Shown here: piece after piece, positions 51,182-59,269 of the stretch
Layout: every line of letters begins with the position of its first letter
Position numbering within the stretch: position 1 is the first letter of the stretch
From: GCA-2683825 sp965662355
GTDB lineage: Bacteria; Planctomycetota; UBA1135; GCA-002686595
Length of the DNA stretch: 64,000 bases
Assembly (NCBI GenBank): GCA_965662355.1
Contig: CBFIHP010000013.1
Location: forward strand, 62,001-126,000
Direction: 5' to 3'
The notes under the pieces: model-generated
Told to the model about the DNA's origin: nothing
Databases searched by the model: none
The model's input: only the letters and a program-made list of their open reading frames with translations
Position numbers and translations under genes: made by a program

Positions 51182-52476
51182 AGGCGATACCCTTCAAACT
51201 AGAATCTGAGAGCGCGCATGGAGCCCTAAAAAAGCGGGTTCAATCCCGCCTCATGCAATCGCTGGACCTTGCACAGGCACAGCGGCTGCCGGAGACTCAA
51301 CTTCGCGCCGAGTGCTTTCGAGAGGCCGATCGCCTTATCGGCGCGGAGCAAGCCCCTCTCACAAACAGCGAGAAACGCCTTCTCGTCCAAGAGGTGCTCG
51401 ATGACATCTTTGGCTTGGGCCCCATCGAGCCTCTGCTCAGAGACCTTGAAATCAGTGACATCCTGATCAACGGCCCAAATTCCGTCTATGTCGAAAGACA
51501 GGGCCGTCTTGAAAGAGTAGCGGTGTCCTTCCGGGATGATCACCACTTGATCAACATCATCACGAGAATCGCTAATAAGGTTGGGCGAAGAATCGACGAG
51601 AGCACGCCGATGCTGGATGCACGCCTACAAGACGGGTCACGCGTCAACGCGATCATACCGCCGTTATCGCTGAATGGCGCCTGCTTGAGCATCCGCCGAT
51701 TCGTCGGAACGGATATTGGAATCGATGATCTCATCAAGTTCGAAAGCATGGACGCCCGCATGGGCGAGCTCTTGCAAGCTGCAGTGCGCGCAAAACTCAA
51801 TGTGGTGATTTCCGGTGGGGCGGGATCTGGCAAAACGACCCTACTCAATGCCCTGTCGGGGCACATACCGGAAGGAGAGCGGATCGTCACAATCGAAGAC
51901 ACGGCTGAACTACGGATACAGCGTGACCATGTCGTCTGCCTGGAGACGAGACCTCCCAACATTGAGGGACAAGGCGCGGTAGCGCAAAGAGACTTGCTCA
52001 AGAACTGCCTTCGGATGCGCCCCGATCGGATCATCATCGGCGAGGTCCGAGGAGACGAGGCTCTCGACATGTTGCAGGCCATGAATACGGGGCACGAAGG
52101 TTCGATGACCACGATTCACGCCAATACCGTGCAAGACGCGACGGGCAGATTGCTCAACATGGTCAAGCTATCTGGAATCGAGTACCCAACACAGGTCATC
52201 CGCGAGCAGATCGCTAGTACTCTCGACGTGATCGTTCAACTCTCACGCACTACCGGCGGTAAACGGAAGATCATGTCCATCTCGGAAGTTGACGGCATGG
52301 ACGGTTCGCGAGTGCGAGTGCGAGACATCTTCGCCTTCCGACAACGTGGCATTGACGATCGAGGGAACGCACACGGATCTTTCGCAGCTACCGGAAGAAA
52401 GCCCGCCTTCTACCTGAAGATGGAAACCGAAGGGGTCGCACCCTCCCCGACGCTTTTCGAACCAGACAGGCAGTGA
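51178..52476 (+). CDS. cpaF: CpaF/TadA secretion ATPase
   Basis: 432 aa from the GTG at 51178, overlapping cpaE by 4 nt. Type II/IV secretion ATPase: N-terminal LIGAEQAPLTNSEKRLLVQE; LGPIEPLLRDLEISDILING; RRIDESTPMLDARLQDGSRV followed by NAIIPPLSLNGA. Walker A is VVISGGAGSGKTTLLNAL, the Asp box ERIVTIEDTAELRIQ, Walker B DRIIIGEVRGDEALDML, and the His box GSMTTIHANTVQDATGRL. It powers assembly (and possibly retraction) of the pilus at the inner membrane with TadB and TadC. All motifs are intact. Confidence 0.97.
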   Translation: MKAIPFKLESESAHGALKKRVQSRLMQSLDLAQAQRLPETQLRAECFREADRLIGAEQAPLTNSEKRLLVQEVLDDIFGLGPIEPLLRDLEISDILINGPNSVYVERQGRLERVAVSFRDDHHLINIITRIANKVGRRIDESTPMLDARLQDGSRVNAIIPPLSLNGACLSIRRFVGTDIGIDDLIKFESMDARMGELLQAAVRAKLNVVISGGAGSGKTTLLNALSGHIPEGERIVTIEDTAELRIQRDHVVCLETRPPNIEGQGAVAQRDLLKNCLRMRPDRIIIGEVRGDEALDMLQAMNTGHEGSMTTIHANTVQDATGRLLNMVKLSGIEYPTQVIREQIASTLDVIVQLSRTTGGKRKIMSISEVDGMDGSRVRVRDIFAFRQRGIDDRGNAHGSFAATGRKPAFYLKMETEGVAPSPTLFEPDRQ

Positions 52477-52486
52477 GGATAAGAGC

Positions 52487-53467
52487 ATGCAATGGATCCA
52501 AGACTCCCAAGTACTTCTGGTACTGTCCTCCTTCTTCTTAGTCTTTTCCTGCTGGCTCGGTTTTCTCCTCTTCCTCATGCAACGAAGAGGGCAGGAGCGA
52601 GACATGATCGTAGGTCGGCTCTCCATTCGTCCGAGTGTGGGCTCATCCGTTAGTGCTTTGCGTCTCTGGCAAGAGACCGAAACCGCGAACAAGCAGCGGC
52701 CGCGAGGGGTATGGAGCAAGATCGAGACTAAGCTCCTAGAGGCCAACCTGAGTATCTCAGCCGGGCTACTCGTTACGGGAGTGTTTGTAGTTGGAATACT
52801 CGCTGTCTCTCTTCTGGTGCTCCTCTTTGGCCAGAGTATTCCCATCTCCGTATTACTGGTCAGCATTTTCACTCCCCTCCTGCCTTTCTTTTACGTCCAA
52901 GCGAGGATTTCAAAAAAGAAGCAGGCGATTGAAGTACAGCTGATCGAGGCATTGGAAATGTCTGTGAGAGCACTCCGGGCAGGCCACCCTCTAGTGGGAG
53001 CCTTCGAGCTAGTCGCCGCGGAGGTTCCGGCCCCACTGGGAGAGTCCTTCGCCAGGATTTGCCAGAAGAACGCGATGGGGACTCCCCTCGAGCAGTGCCT
53101 GACGGAAGAGGAAGCCGAGCTGCGGCAGAGGGACTTCAGCTTCTTCGCATCGGCCGTGGTCCTCAATTCACAGTTCGGAGGAAACGTCGCCGTTGTGCTC
53201 GAAAAGGCCGCTCGCATCATTCGTTCCAGACAGCGTTCTGCAAAGAAATTCAGGGGGCTCCTTGCTCAAACGCAATACAGCAAGAGGATCCTCTTGTTCC
53301 TGCCTCCTATGATGTACGTCCTGCTAAGCGTCATGGACCCAACGTACATGGCTCCCTTCCATCAAGAGGCGTTGGGATCCATCCTCTTCTTTCTCTCTTG
53401 GGGCCTGCTCGGCCTCGGCTGGGCCGTCATGACTCGGATGGCCCAAACTGTCGGGGAGGTCGGCTGA
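52487..53467 (+). CDS. tadB: TadB inner-membrane platform protein
   Basis: 326 aa. An N-terminal TM segment (SSFFLVFSCWLGFLLFLMQR), a cytoplasmic region, two more TMs (LLVTGVFVVGILAVSLLVLL; SVLLVSIFTPLLPFFYVQ), and the GspF-type domain ALEMSVRALRAGHPLVGAFE and FASAVVLNSQFGGNVAVVLE. The C-terminal helices are LLFLPPMMYVLLSVM and FLSWGLLGLGWAVMTRMA. It forms the inner-membrane base with TadC. The stop and tadC start overlap (TGATG). Confidence 0.93.
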   Translation: MQWIQDSQVLLVLSSFFLVFSCWLGFLLFLMQRRGQERDMIVGRLSIRPSVGSSVSALRLWQETETANKQRPRGVWSKIETKLLEANLSISAGLLVTGVFVVGILAVSLLVLLFGQSIPISVLLVSIFTPLLPFFYVQARISKKKQAIEVQLIEALEMSVRALRAGHPLVGAFELVAAEVPAPLGESFARICQKNAMGTPLEQCLTEEEAELRQRDFSFFASAVVLNSQFGGNVAVVLEKAARIIRSRQRSAKKFRGLLAQTQYSKRILLFLPPMMYVLLSVMDPTYMAPFHQEALGSILFFLSWGLLGLGWAVMTRMAQTVGEVG

Positions 53468-54375
53468 TGGATGCGCAGTCAATCGCTCTCCTAGCCTGCC
53501 TTGTTGTAGTCTTGCTGTGCACGTCCAGTGTGTGCTTGATGATGCTCCGACAATCCGCCGAAAGCAGAGTGATACTTCAAAGGCTGAGCGGCGAGAAAAA
53601 GGCAGTTCCAATTGAAGCTCGTGAGAATCTGCTGGGAGAATTCGGGCTGCTTCGATGGATCGGCTCTCGGCTATCTACAAAGAAGGGCGGCCCAGCAATC
53701 CGGCAAAGTCTGTTGCAGGCCGGGATCTATGGGACAAACGCAGGAGCGATCTACATCGGAGCCAAGGTCACGTTACTCCTTTTCTCCGTCGCTGTAGTCG
53801 GAGCTGTCCTGAGCTTCGTTCCGCTGAGCCCAGTGTGGGGAAGCTATCTCTCATTGTTCTTAGTCGGCTTCTTCTTCTTCCTTCCGAATATGTACCTTGC
53901 CAGGAAGAAGAGGGACAGAATGCACAGGGTCCGCGCGGCCCTTCCCTCCGCTATTGACCTCGTTGAGATCTGCGTTGACGCCGGAATGTCGCTGGACACG
54001 GCATGGAAGAACGTAGGCGAAGAGATCGGCCGGATCGACAAGTTGCTCAGTGTCGAAATGCGCCTTACTCAGCTCGAGCGGAGTATCGGCGTCCCCAAGG
54101 ATGAGGCGATGAGGCGCATGTCAGAACGAACGCAAGTCAAAGAGATCGCTGCCTTCTCCACGCTGCTGGCTCAGGCCGATCGTTTTGGTTCGAGCATCTC
54201 ATCGGCTCTACGGACCTTCACGGAAACCTTGCGAGACAAAGACGCAACCCAAGCCGAAGAAGCCGCCCAGAAAATGGCCGTCAAGATGCTCTTTCCAATG
54301 GTCATCTTCATCTTTCCCTCTCTCCTTCTGATCACGATGGGCCCAGCCATGCTGAACCTCGCCAAGAACCTATGA
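53467..54375 (+). CDS. tadC: TadC inner-membrane platform protein
   Basis: 302 aa from the ATG at 53467. Paralogue of TadB: TM helices at the start (IALLACLVVVLLCTSSVCLM), middle and end (MLFPMVIFIFPSLLLITMGP), and a GspF/T2SSF domain with RVRAALPSAIDLVEICVDAG, then MSLDTAWKNVG, and FSTLLAQADRFGSSISSALR. It pairs with TadB at the ATPase. It overlaps the next lipoprotein gene by 4 nt. Confidence 0.93.
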   Translation: MDAQSIALLACLVVVLLCTSSVCLMMLRQSAESRVILQRLSGEKKAVPIEARENLLGEFGLLRWIGSRLSTKKGGPAIRQSLLQAGIYGTNAGAIYIGAKVTLLLFSVAVVGAVLSFVPLSPVWGSYLSLFLVGFFFFLPNMYLARKKRDRMHRVRAALPSAIDLVEICVDAGMSLDTAWKNVGEEIGRIDKLLSVEMRLTQLERSIGVPKDEAMRRMSERTQVKEIAAFSTLLAQADRFGSSISSALRTFTETLRDKDATQAEEAAQKMAVKMLFPMVIFIFPSLLLITMGPAMLNLAKNL

Positions 54376-54938
54376 AATCCTCCGTACTGACCCCCTCCAT
54401 TCACACGGTGATGACCATCGCCATCTTTCTGTTCTTGGCATCTTGTTCTACTCCACAGGGGAATGTCGGTCCTTTGGGTGCCTCCAATATGTGGGTCGGC
54501 GCTGCCTACCGTCAGGAAGCACGCGATGAAGCCATCCTCATCCGGAGATCGGTCCACAACTATCATTTTCGTTCCGGATCGGCGGAGCTCAATCCTCTAG
54601 GTCAGCGCGATCTGAATGTCCTAGTAGAAGATCTCCGCACGAATCGCTATCCCATCAACCTGGTCAAGAGCGGGAGGGATCAAGAGCTGACTAATACGAG
54701 GCTCAGCTCCTTGGAAGCGTACTTGCGAGACAATGGCATCCAGGATCCATCGCCCCTCGTGCGTGTGGGACTGCCGGGGGGGCCCGGAATGTCCTGGCGT
54801 ACTGCCCAGAGGTTGGCTCAGAGTGGTTCCCCAAGCACAAGCACAGGGCCAGGCTTGAAGAGCTCATTGGCTGCAACTCCCACCCAGCCGCCGCCTTCTA
54901 TCGCTGGCCGCGGGAGTAGCGAGAGGGTAACTGAGTGA
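54372..54938 (+). CDS. Tad-operon lipoprotein with OmpA-like features
   Basis: 188 aa. Signal peptide with lipobox MTIAIFLFLASCSTPQG. The middle HNYHFRSGSAELNPLGQRDL and the following NVLVEDLRTNRYPINLVKSG, then TRLSSLEAYLRDNGI, have the pattern of OmpA-like or CpaD-like periplasmic domains, although too short for certainty. The C-terminal 50 residues are Ser/Thr/Pro-rich. The position after tadC is where other tad loci often encode lipoproteins that help the secretin. It overlaps the neighbouring gene on each side. Confidence 0.75.
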   Translation: MKSSVLTPSIHTVMTIAIFLFLASCSTPQGNVGPLGASNMWVGAAYRQEARDEAILIRRSVHNYHFRSGSAELNPLGQRDLNVLVEDLRTNRYPINLVKSGRDQELTNTRLSSLEAYLRDNGIQDPSPLVRVGLPGGPGMSWRTAQRLAQSGSPSTSTGPGLKSSLAATPTQPPPSIAGRGSSERVTE

Positions 54939-55591
54939 TGGTTAGCTCACTCAGAGAAGCCATGCTGTTCTTGTCCATGGCACTCCTTGCAACGTGCCTC
55001 GCAGGATGTGCAGGTATGGAAAACGAAGACCCTTGGAACGAGGTCGGACCGGATGGCGAGCGGATTCCCACGCCCAAGACGTTGATGGTGACCGCAAGAA
55101 TTCTTGCGAAGCGGGGCAACAGTGCCCAAGCCGAGCGCGTCCTGGAGCATCTCGCCGAGTTACACCCGAACTACGTCCCGGCTTACAACGAGCTAGCCAT
55201 GCTCCATCTCCGAGACGAGGACCCTGGTGCTGCCCGCCGTGCTCTGGAGCGCGGGCTTCAAGTAGCTCCGGAGGACTCGGTTATCATGAATAATCTAGGG
55301 GTGCTGAGCCTCATGGAGGCTCGCTACGAGGAAGCCGCCGAGCAGTTCGAGACGCTAGCGGAGACCCTACCTCGAGATGGCGTTGTCGAATGTAATTTGG
55401 CGTTGTCGCTCGGGTTGTTGGGAGAGATTGAAAGCGCAAAGAATCACTATCGCAATCATCTCACCATAGAGAAGACTCGAAACAATCTCGATGTCATTGA
55501 GCGAGCTCGACAGAGCCTGGGCGAAAGGCAATCCGCTCCGCCATTCCCAGCTAGCAGCGCGGGCGAGACCGTCTTTCTTGGGGACTCGTAG
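54938..55591 (+). CDS. tadD: TadD-like TPR lipoprotein
   Basis: 217 aa from the ATG at 54938 (a GTG three bases earlier is also possible). The lipobox is in MALLATCLAGCAG. At least three TPR repeats: VTARILAKRGNSAQAERVLE, VPAYNELAMLHLRDEDPGAA and SVIMNNLGVLSLMEARYEEA, then VECNLALSLGLLGEIESAKN. TadD is a pilotin-like lipoprotein needed for secretin placement in Tad systems. It is the last gene of the operon; two tandem 20-bp repeats and a strong hairpin follow. Confidence 0.88.
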   Translation: MVSSLREAMLFLSMALLATCLAGCAGMENEDPWNEVGPDGERIPTPKTLMVTARILAKRGNSAQAERVLEHLAELHPNYVPAYNELAMLHLRDEDPGAARRALERGLQVAPEDSVIMNNLGVLSLMEARYEEAAEQFETLAETLPRDGVVECNLALSLGLLGEIESAKNHYRNHLTIEKTRNNLDVIERARQSLGERQSAPPFPASSAGETVFLGDS

Positions 55592-55680
55592 CCCGTGCTG
55601 CGGATTGGCCAATTTCTGAGCCCCGAGACCTCTATGCTCTCTGCTCTGCAGACAGACTTCGGCCGAGAGGGGCGATCACC

Positions 55681-55720
55681 CACCGACCAGGTAGGCCGTC
55701 CACCGACCAGGTAGGCCGTC
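55681..55720 (+). repeat. Two tandem 20-bp repeats
   Basis: CACCGACCAGGTAGGCCGTC at 55681-55700 and again at 55701-55720, perfect. Function unknown; possibly part of the 3' region of the tad transcript. Confidence 0.85.
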
Positions 55721-55762
55721 GCCATTCACGGCACGACCCTGGCGGGCGCCAAGGGAACCTCT

Positions 55763-55790
55763 GGACGGACGGCCTCTCGGCCGTCCGTCC
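55763..55790. terminator. Perfect hairpin between convergent operons
   Basis: GGACGGACGGCC and GGCCGTCCGTCC pair perfectly (12 bp) with a 4-nt TCTC loop. It lies between the tad operon end and the SdrD_B gene end, which run toward each other, so it could end both transcripts, but neither side has a U-run. Confidence 0.65.
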
Positions 55791-55811
55791 AGTACGCTCT
55801 CCGCGAAGGAC

Positions 55812-58800
55812 CTACTCTGCGATGAAGCCCTCGAGTAGCAAGCTCCCGAACTGGTTGCCCAGCTCGAGCGGTTGCGAGCACGAGGTATGGAACTCGATCG
55901 ATTGCAGAGTGTTGCCCAATAAATCGGTGATGTGCACGAACGTCGCCGCCTTCAAGCGAGTCTGCCCAGCATTGGTGGCGTCGATTTCGAACGTCGTGTT
56001 GAGGTTGACGTCCCCGGAGAACCAGACCAGAGCTCCACCGTCGTTGGGATCTTCTTTGTCGGTCGCGAGAACCTGCACGATGGGTGCGAAGGCTGGATCT
56101 CCGTCACAATTGACCTTGTCCGGATCCTGCGTGTGGCTTGTGAATGAACAATCCTGGCCGGTGTAGCGCATCGTCAGGATCTTGGGCTTGCCGGCATCGC
56201 ACAGGTCGTCGGAAAGACCGGGACCGCCGCAAGACAGGAGCAATGCAGAACCGAACTGGTTGCCCGTCATGAGCGGCTGGGAACAGGACGTGTGGAACTC
56301 GATCGACTGCAGCGGATCGCCCTGCAAGCTAGTGATGTGCAGGAACGTCTTGGCCTTTAGCTTGTCTTGGCCATCGTTCGCAGCGTCGATGACAAAGGTG
56401 GAATCTAGATCGACGTCACCGTCGAACCAGATCTTGGCCTTGTTGTCGTTCGGGTTCTCCTTGTCAGTCGCGAGGAGGTGTATCGTCGGCGCGAAAGCGG
56501 GGTCGCCATCGCAGTTGACTTTGTCCGGATCCTGCGAGTGGACGGTCGCCGAGCAATCCTCACCGGTGTACATCATGGTCAGACTTGCAGGCCCTCCGTT
56601 CGCGCAGCAGTCCGCGGGGATGCTGAAACAGAAGTCCGCGTCCAGGAAGGACTCACCGCCACCCAGAGCGAAGGCGATTGTCAACGGGCAGGGCCCGGGG
56701 ACCTTGTCCGGCGGGCCGGTCGAAACATCGACCGAGGCCTCGCACATTCCTGCGGGGACATTGGTGAACAGGTAGTGCCCGTCCACGTCCGTCACGGCCA
56801 TGAAAACGAGATCATCCATGTTGCCGAGCACCCCGTCCGGGCCTGAGCACGTCAGCGTGACGACGACGCCCATGATGCCGGGCTCGCCGGGATCCTGAAT
56901 GCCGTTCGAGTTGATGTCACAGAAGACCGTGTCCCCGACCTCTCCCGGAGGCGCGTTGAAGCAGAAGTCCGCATCCAGGAAGGACTGGCCAGCTTGCAAG
57001 TCGACTGCAACCGTCGTCGGGCAGACGCCGGGAACCTTGTCGGGGGGAGCGGTCGAGGAGTCGACCATGACTTCACAATCGCCGGGGGGGATGTTCTCGA
57101 ACAGGTAATGTCCGTCTGCATCCGTCGTCTGGCTGTCGGTGTAGTCGTCGGCCGTTCCCAGCATGCCGTCGGGCCCCGCGCAAGTGAGATTGACGGTGAC
57201 GCCCTCGATTCCCGGCTCGCCAGGGGACTGCATTCCGTCCAGGTCGGGGTCACAGAAAACCGTGTCCCCGATCTGTCCGGGAGTGATGAAACAGAAGTCC
57301 GCGTCCAGATAGGATTCCGCCGGGCCCAGGTTGATGCTGAAGGAATCCGGGCATAGCCCCGGAACCTTGCCCGCCGGAGTCGTGGCGGGATCCAACGTCA
57401 CCGTACAGAGGTCGGCGAGAATGTTCTCGAAGAGATAGTGGCCGTCCGCATCGGTGACCTGGGAGTCGAGGATGTCGTCTCCCGTTCCCAGTATCCCATC
57501 GGGACCCGCACAGGTCAGCAGGACCGTCACGCCGGGGATGCCCGGCTCGTCCGGATCCTGGAAGCCGTCGTTGTCGATGTCGCAGAACACCGTGTCTCCG
57601 ATTTCACCCGGAGAGATGAAGCAGAAGTCCGCGTCGAGGAAGGAGTCGGCCGGGCCCAAGACGACCGTGTAGGTCACCGGGCATTGACCGGTTACTTTGC
57701 CATCCGGCGCAGTCGATTCGTCGACGTCCACACGGCACTCGTCCGGCACCAAGTCCGTGAAAAGGTAGTTGCCGTTGGCGTCGGTGACTTGGCTGTCGGT
57801 GTAGTCATCGGCGGTGTCGAGCAAACCGTCGTCGCCGGCACACGTCAGGTTGACGGTGACGCCGGGGATTCCCGGCTCACCCGGATCCTGCATGCCGTCA
57901 TCGTCGAGGTCACAGAAGACCGTGTCGCCGATCTCGGCCACGTTGATGAAGCAGAAATCGGCATCGAGAAAGATCTCGCCGGACTCGAGATCCACCGCGA
58001 GCGGAGTCGGGCAGCGACCGAGGACCTTGTCAGGAGGTGCGCTCGAGGCGACGACACCGACCTGGCACGGGCCCGGAGGCACGCAGAAAAGGTAGTTGCC
58101 ATTCGCGTCGGTGTCCTGGGTCTCGACGATGTCGTCCGCGGTGCCGATCACGCCATCGTGGCCCGCGCAGATGGCTTCGACGGTGACGCCGGGGAGACCG
58201 GGGTCATCGGGATCCTGGATCCCGTTGTCGTTGTTGTCGCAGAAGACCGTGTCACCGATCTTGGCCCGTTGGCGCTCGAAATCGATGTTGTCGATCGCTC
58301 CGGAACCGTTGAGGATGACGCGCATACCCCAGATGCCATCGATGGCTCCGAACACCATCTTCGTGACGCCGTTATTGCCGGTGATGGGTACGGGCAGAGC
58401 GTCGATCAGAACGTCGTTCTCGTCGAAGAGCTGCACGGTCGGCATCAACCTGTCGTCATCGACATCCAGAATAGTGAAGCCGTGAATCGTCACCGGCGCG
58501 ACGGCCGTGAAGTCGAATTCCAAAAGCCCCCCGAAGGCATCCGCGTCGTCGGGGTCATCGACAAGTCCGTCCATGTCCGTGTCGACGCGATCCTCGGCGA
58601 TGATGAGCACGTGCCCCAGGGGAGCCACGTTCTGAAAGGGCATCCCGAACTCCCCACCGACCCCGATCCCCGGCCCGAAGGAGGTCTCGTTCGGAGTCCC
58701 GAGGTCGAAGTCATTCCCGCTTGGATTGCCGGAATCGAAGATGACGGCCGCGTTCAGGGGGAAGATGTCCGGGTTGAATCCGGAGATCAGGACGGGGCCA

Positions 58801-58997
58801 GTTCCCAGGTTGCTGAAAACCGTGGAAACGACCGTGCCGGGGGCCAGGTTCTCGAACCCGATGAACTCGGCCACGTGCTTCGGAAGTCGGCCGCCAGGCT
58901 GCTTGTTTGTCTTGCCTGGTCGAACCTGGGCTGAAGCCGTAAGGGACAGGGAAAGGGACACGAACAGCAGGGTGATGAGCCTTGCATGGCGCTTCAT
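55812..58997 (-). CDS. Large secreted SdrD_B-repeat surface protein
   Basis: 1061 aa from the ATG at 58997 with GAGGAG upstream; the frame extends to 59132 but that part is not signal-like. Signal peptide MKRHARLITLLFVSLSLSLT. An N-terminal domain of about 220 residues ends in GSGAIDNIDFERQ, then five SdrD_B (Cna B-type) repeats. Each repeat starts IGDTVFCDNNDNGIQDPDDP or a close variant, has a calcium-type Asp cluster, and ends with FLDADFCF. Two homologous C-terminal domains follow (MYTGEDCSATVHSQDPDKVN and MRYTGQDCSFTSHTQDPDKV). No sorting signal is visible, so the attachment is unclear. Adhesion or matrix function is likely. Confidence 0.93.
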   Translation of the reverse strand: MKRHARLITLLFVSLSLSLTASAQVRPGKTNKQPGGRLPKHVAEFIGFENLAPGTVVSTVFSNLGTGPVLISGFNPDIFPLNAAVIFDSGNPSGNDFDLGTPNETSFGPGIGVGGEFGMPFQNVAPLGHVLIIAEDRVDTDMDGLVDDPDDADAFGGLLEFDFTAVAPVTIHGFTILDVDDDRLMPTVQLFDENDVLIDALPVPITGNNGVTKMVFGAIDGIWGMRVILNGSGAIDNIDFERQRAKIGDTVFCDNNDNGIQDPDDPGLPGVTVEAICAGHDGVIGTADDIVETQDTDANGNYLFCVPPGPCQVGVVASSAPPDKVLGRCPTPLAVDLESGEIFLDADFCFINVAEIGDTVFCDLDDDGMQDPGEPGIPGVTVNLTCAGDDGLLDTADDYTDSQVTDANGNYLFTDLVPDECRVDVDESTAPDGKVTGQCPVTYTVVLGPADSFLDADFCFISPGEIGDTVFCDIDNDGFQDPDEPGIPGVTVLLTCAGPDGILGTGDDILDSQVTDADGHYLFENILADLCTVTLDPATTPAGKVPGLCPDSFSINLGPAESYLDADFCFITPGQIGDTVFCDPDLDGMQSPGEPGIEGVTVNLTCAGPDGMLGTADDYTDSQTTDADGHYLFENIPPGDCEVMVDSSTAPPDKVPGVCPTTVAVDLQAGQSFLDADFCFNAPPGEVGDTVFCDINSNGIQDPGEPGIMGVVVTLTCSGPDGVLGNMDDLVFMAVTDVDGHYLFTNVPAGMCEASVDVSTGPPDKVPGPCPLTIAFALGGGESFLDADFCFSIPADCCANGGPASLTMMYTGEDCSATVHSQDPDKVNCDGDPAFAPTIHLLATDKENPNDNKAKIWFDGDVDLDSTFVIDAANDGQDKLKAKTFLHITSLQGDPLQSIEFHTSCSQPLMTGNQFGSALLLSCGGPGLSDDLCDAGKPKILTMRYTGQDCSFTSHTQDPDKVNCDGDPAFAPIVQVLATDKEDPNDGGALVWFSGDVNLNTTFEIDATNAGQTRLKAATFVHITDLLGNTLQSIEFHTSCSQPLELGNQFGSLLLEGFIAE

Positions 58998-59269
58998 TCG
59001 TTTCTCCTCAGGTGGATGGATTGCGCCCTGCACACCTCCCCTCCCCTGATTCCAGAGCATTCGAACCGGAGCGCCTACGGAACAGCCAATGCTGACGCGG
59101 AGGCGAAAGGGGGGGGGGGCCCGCAGAAGCACCGGTCAGATCCTAGCGGGCTTTTGCCATACCGCTAGGCGAGGTTCGGGAACTTCGGGTCGACATCGAA
59201 GACGCAAGTGCGCACTACATCGTAGATCGCGGGCATGAATTCGACCCTCGAGCAGGAGCAACCTGATCT

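Noticed and set aside
57438..58934. Open frame of 498 codons on the plus strand
   Set aside because: It is antisense to the SdrD_B protein. Its length comes from GC-biased repeats, and it lacks domains, a signal peptide or a ribosome site.
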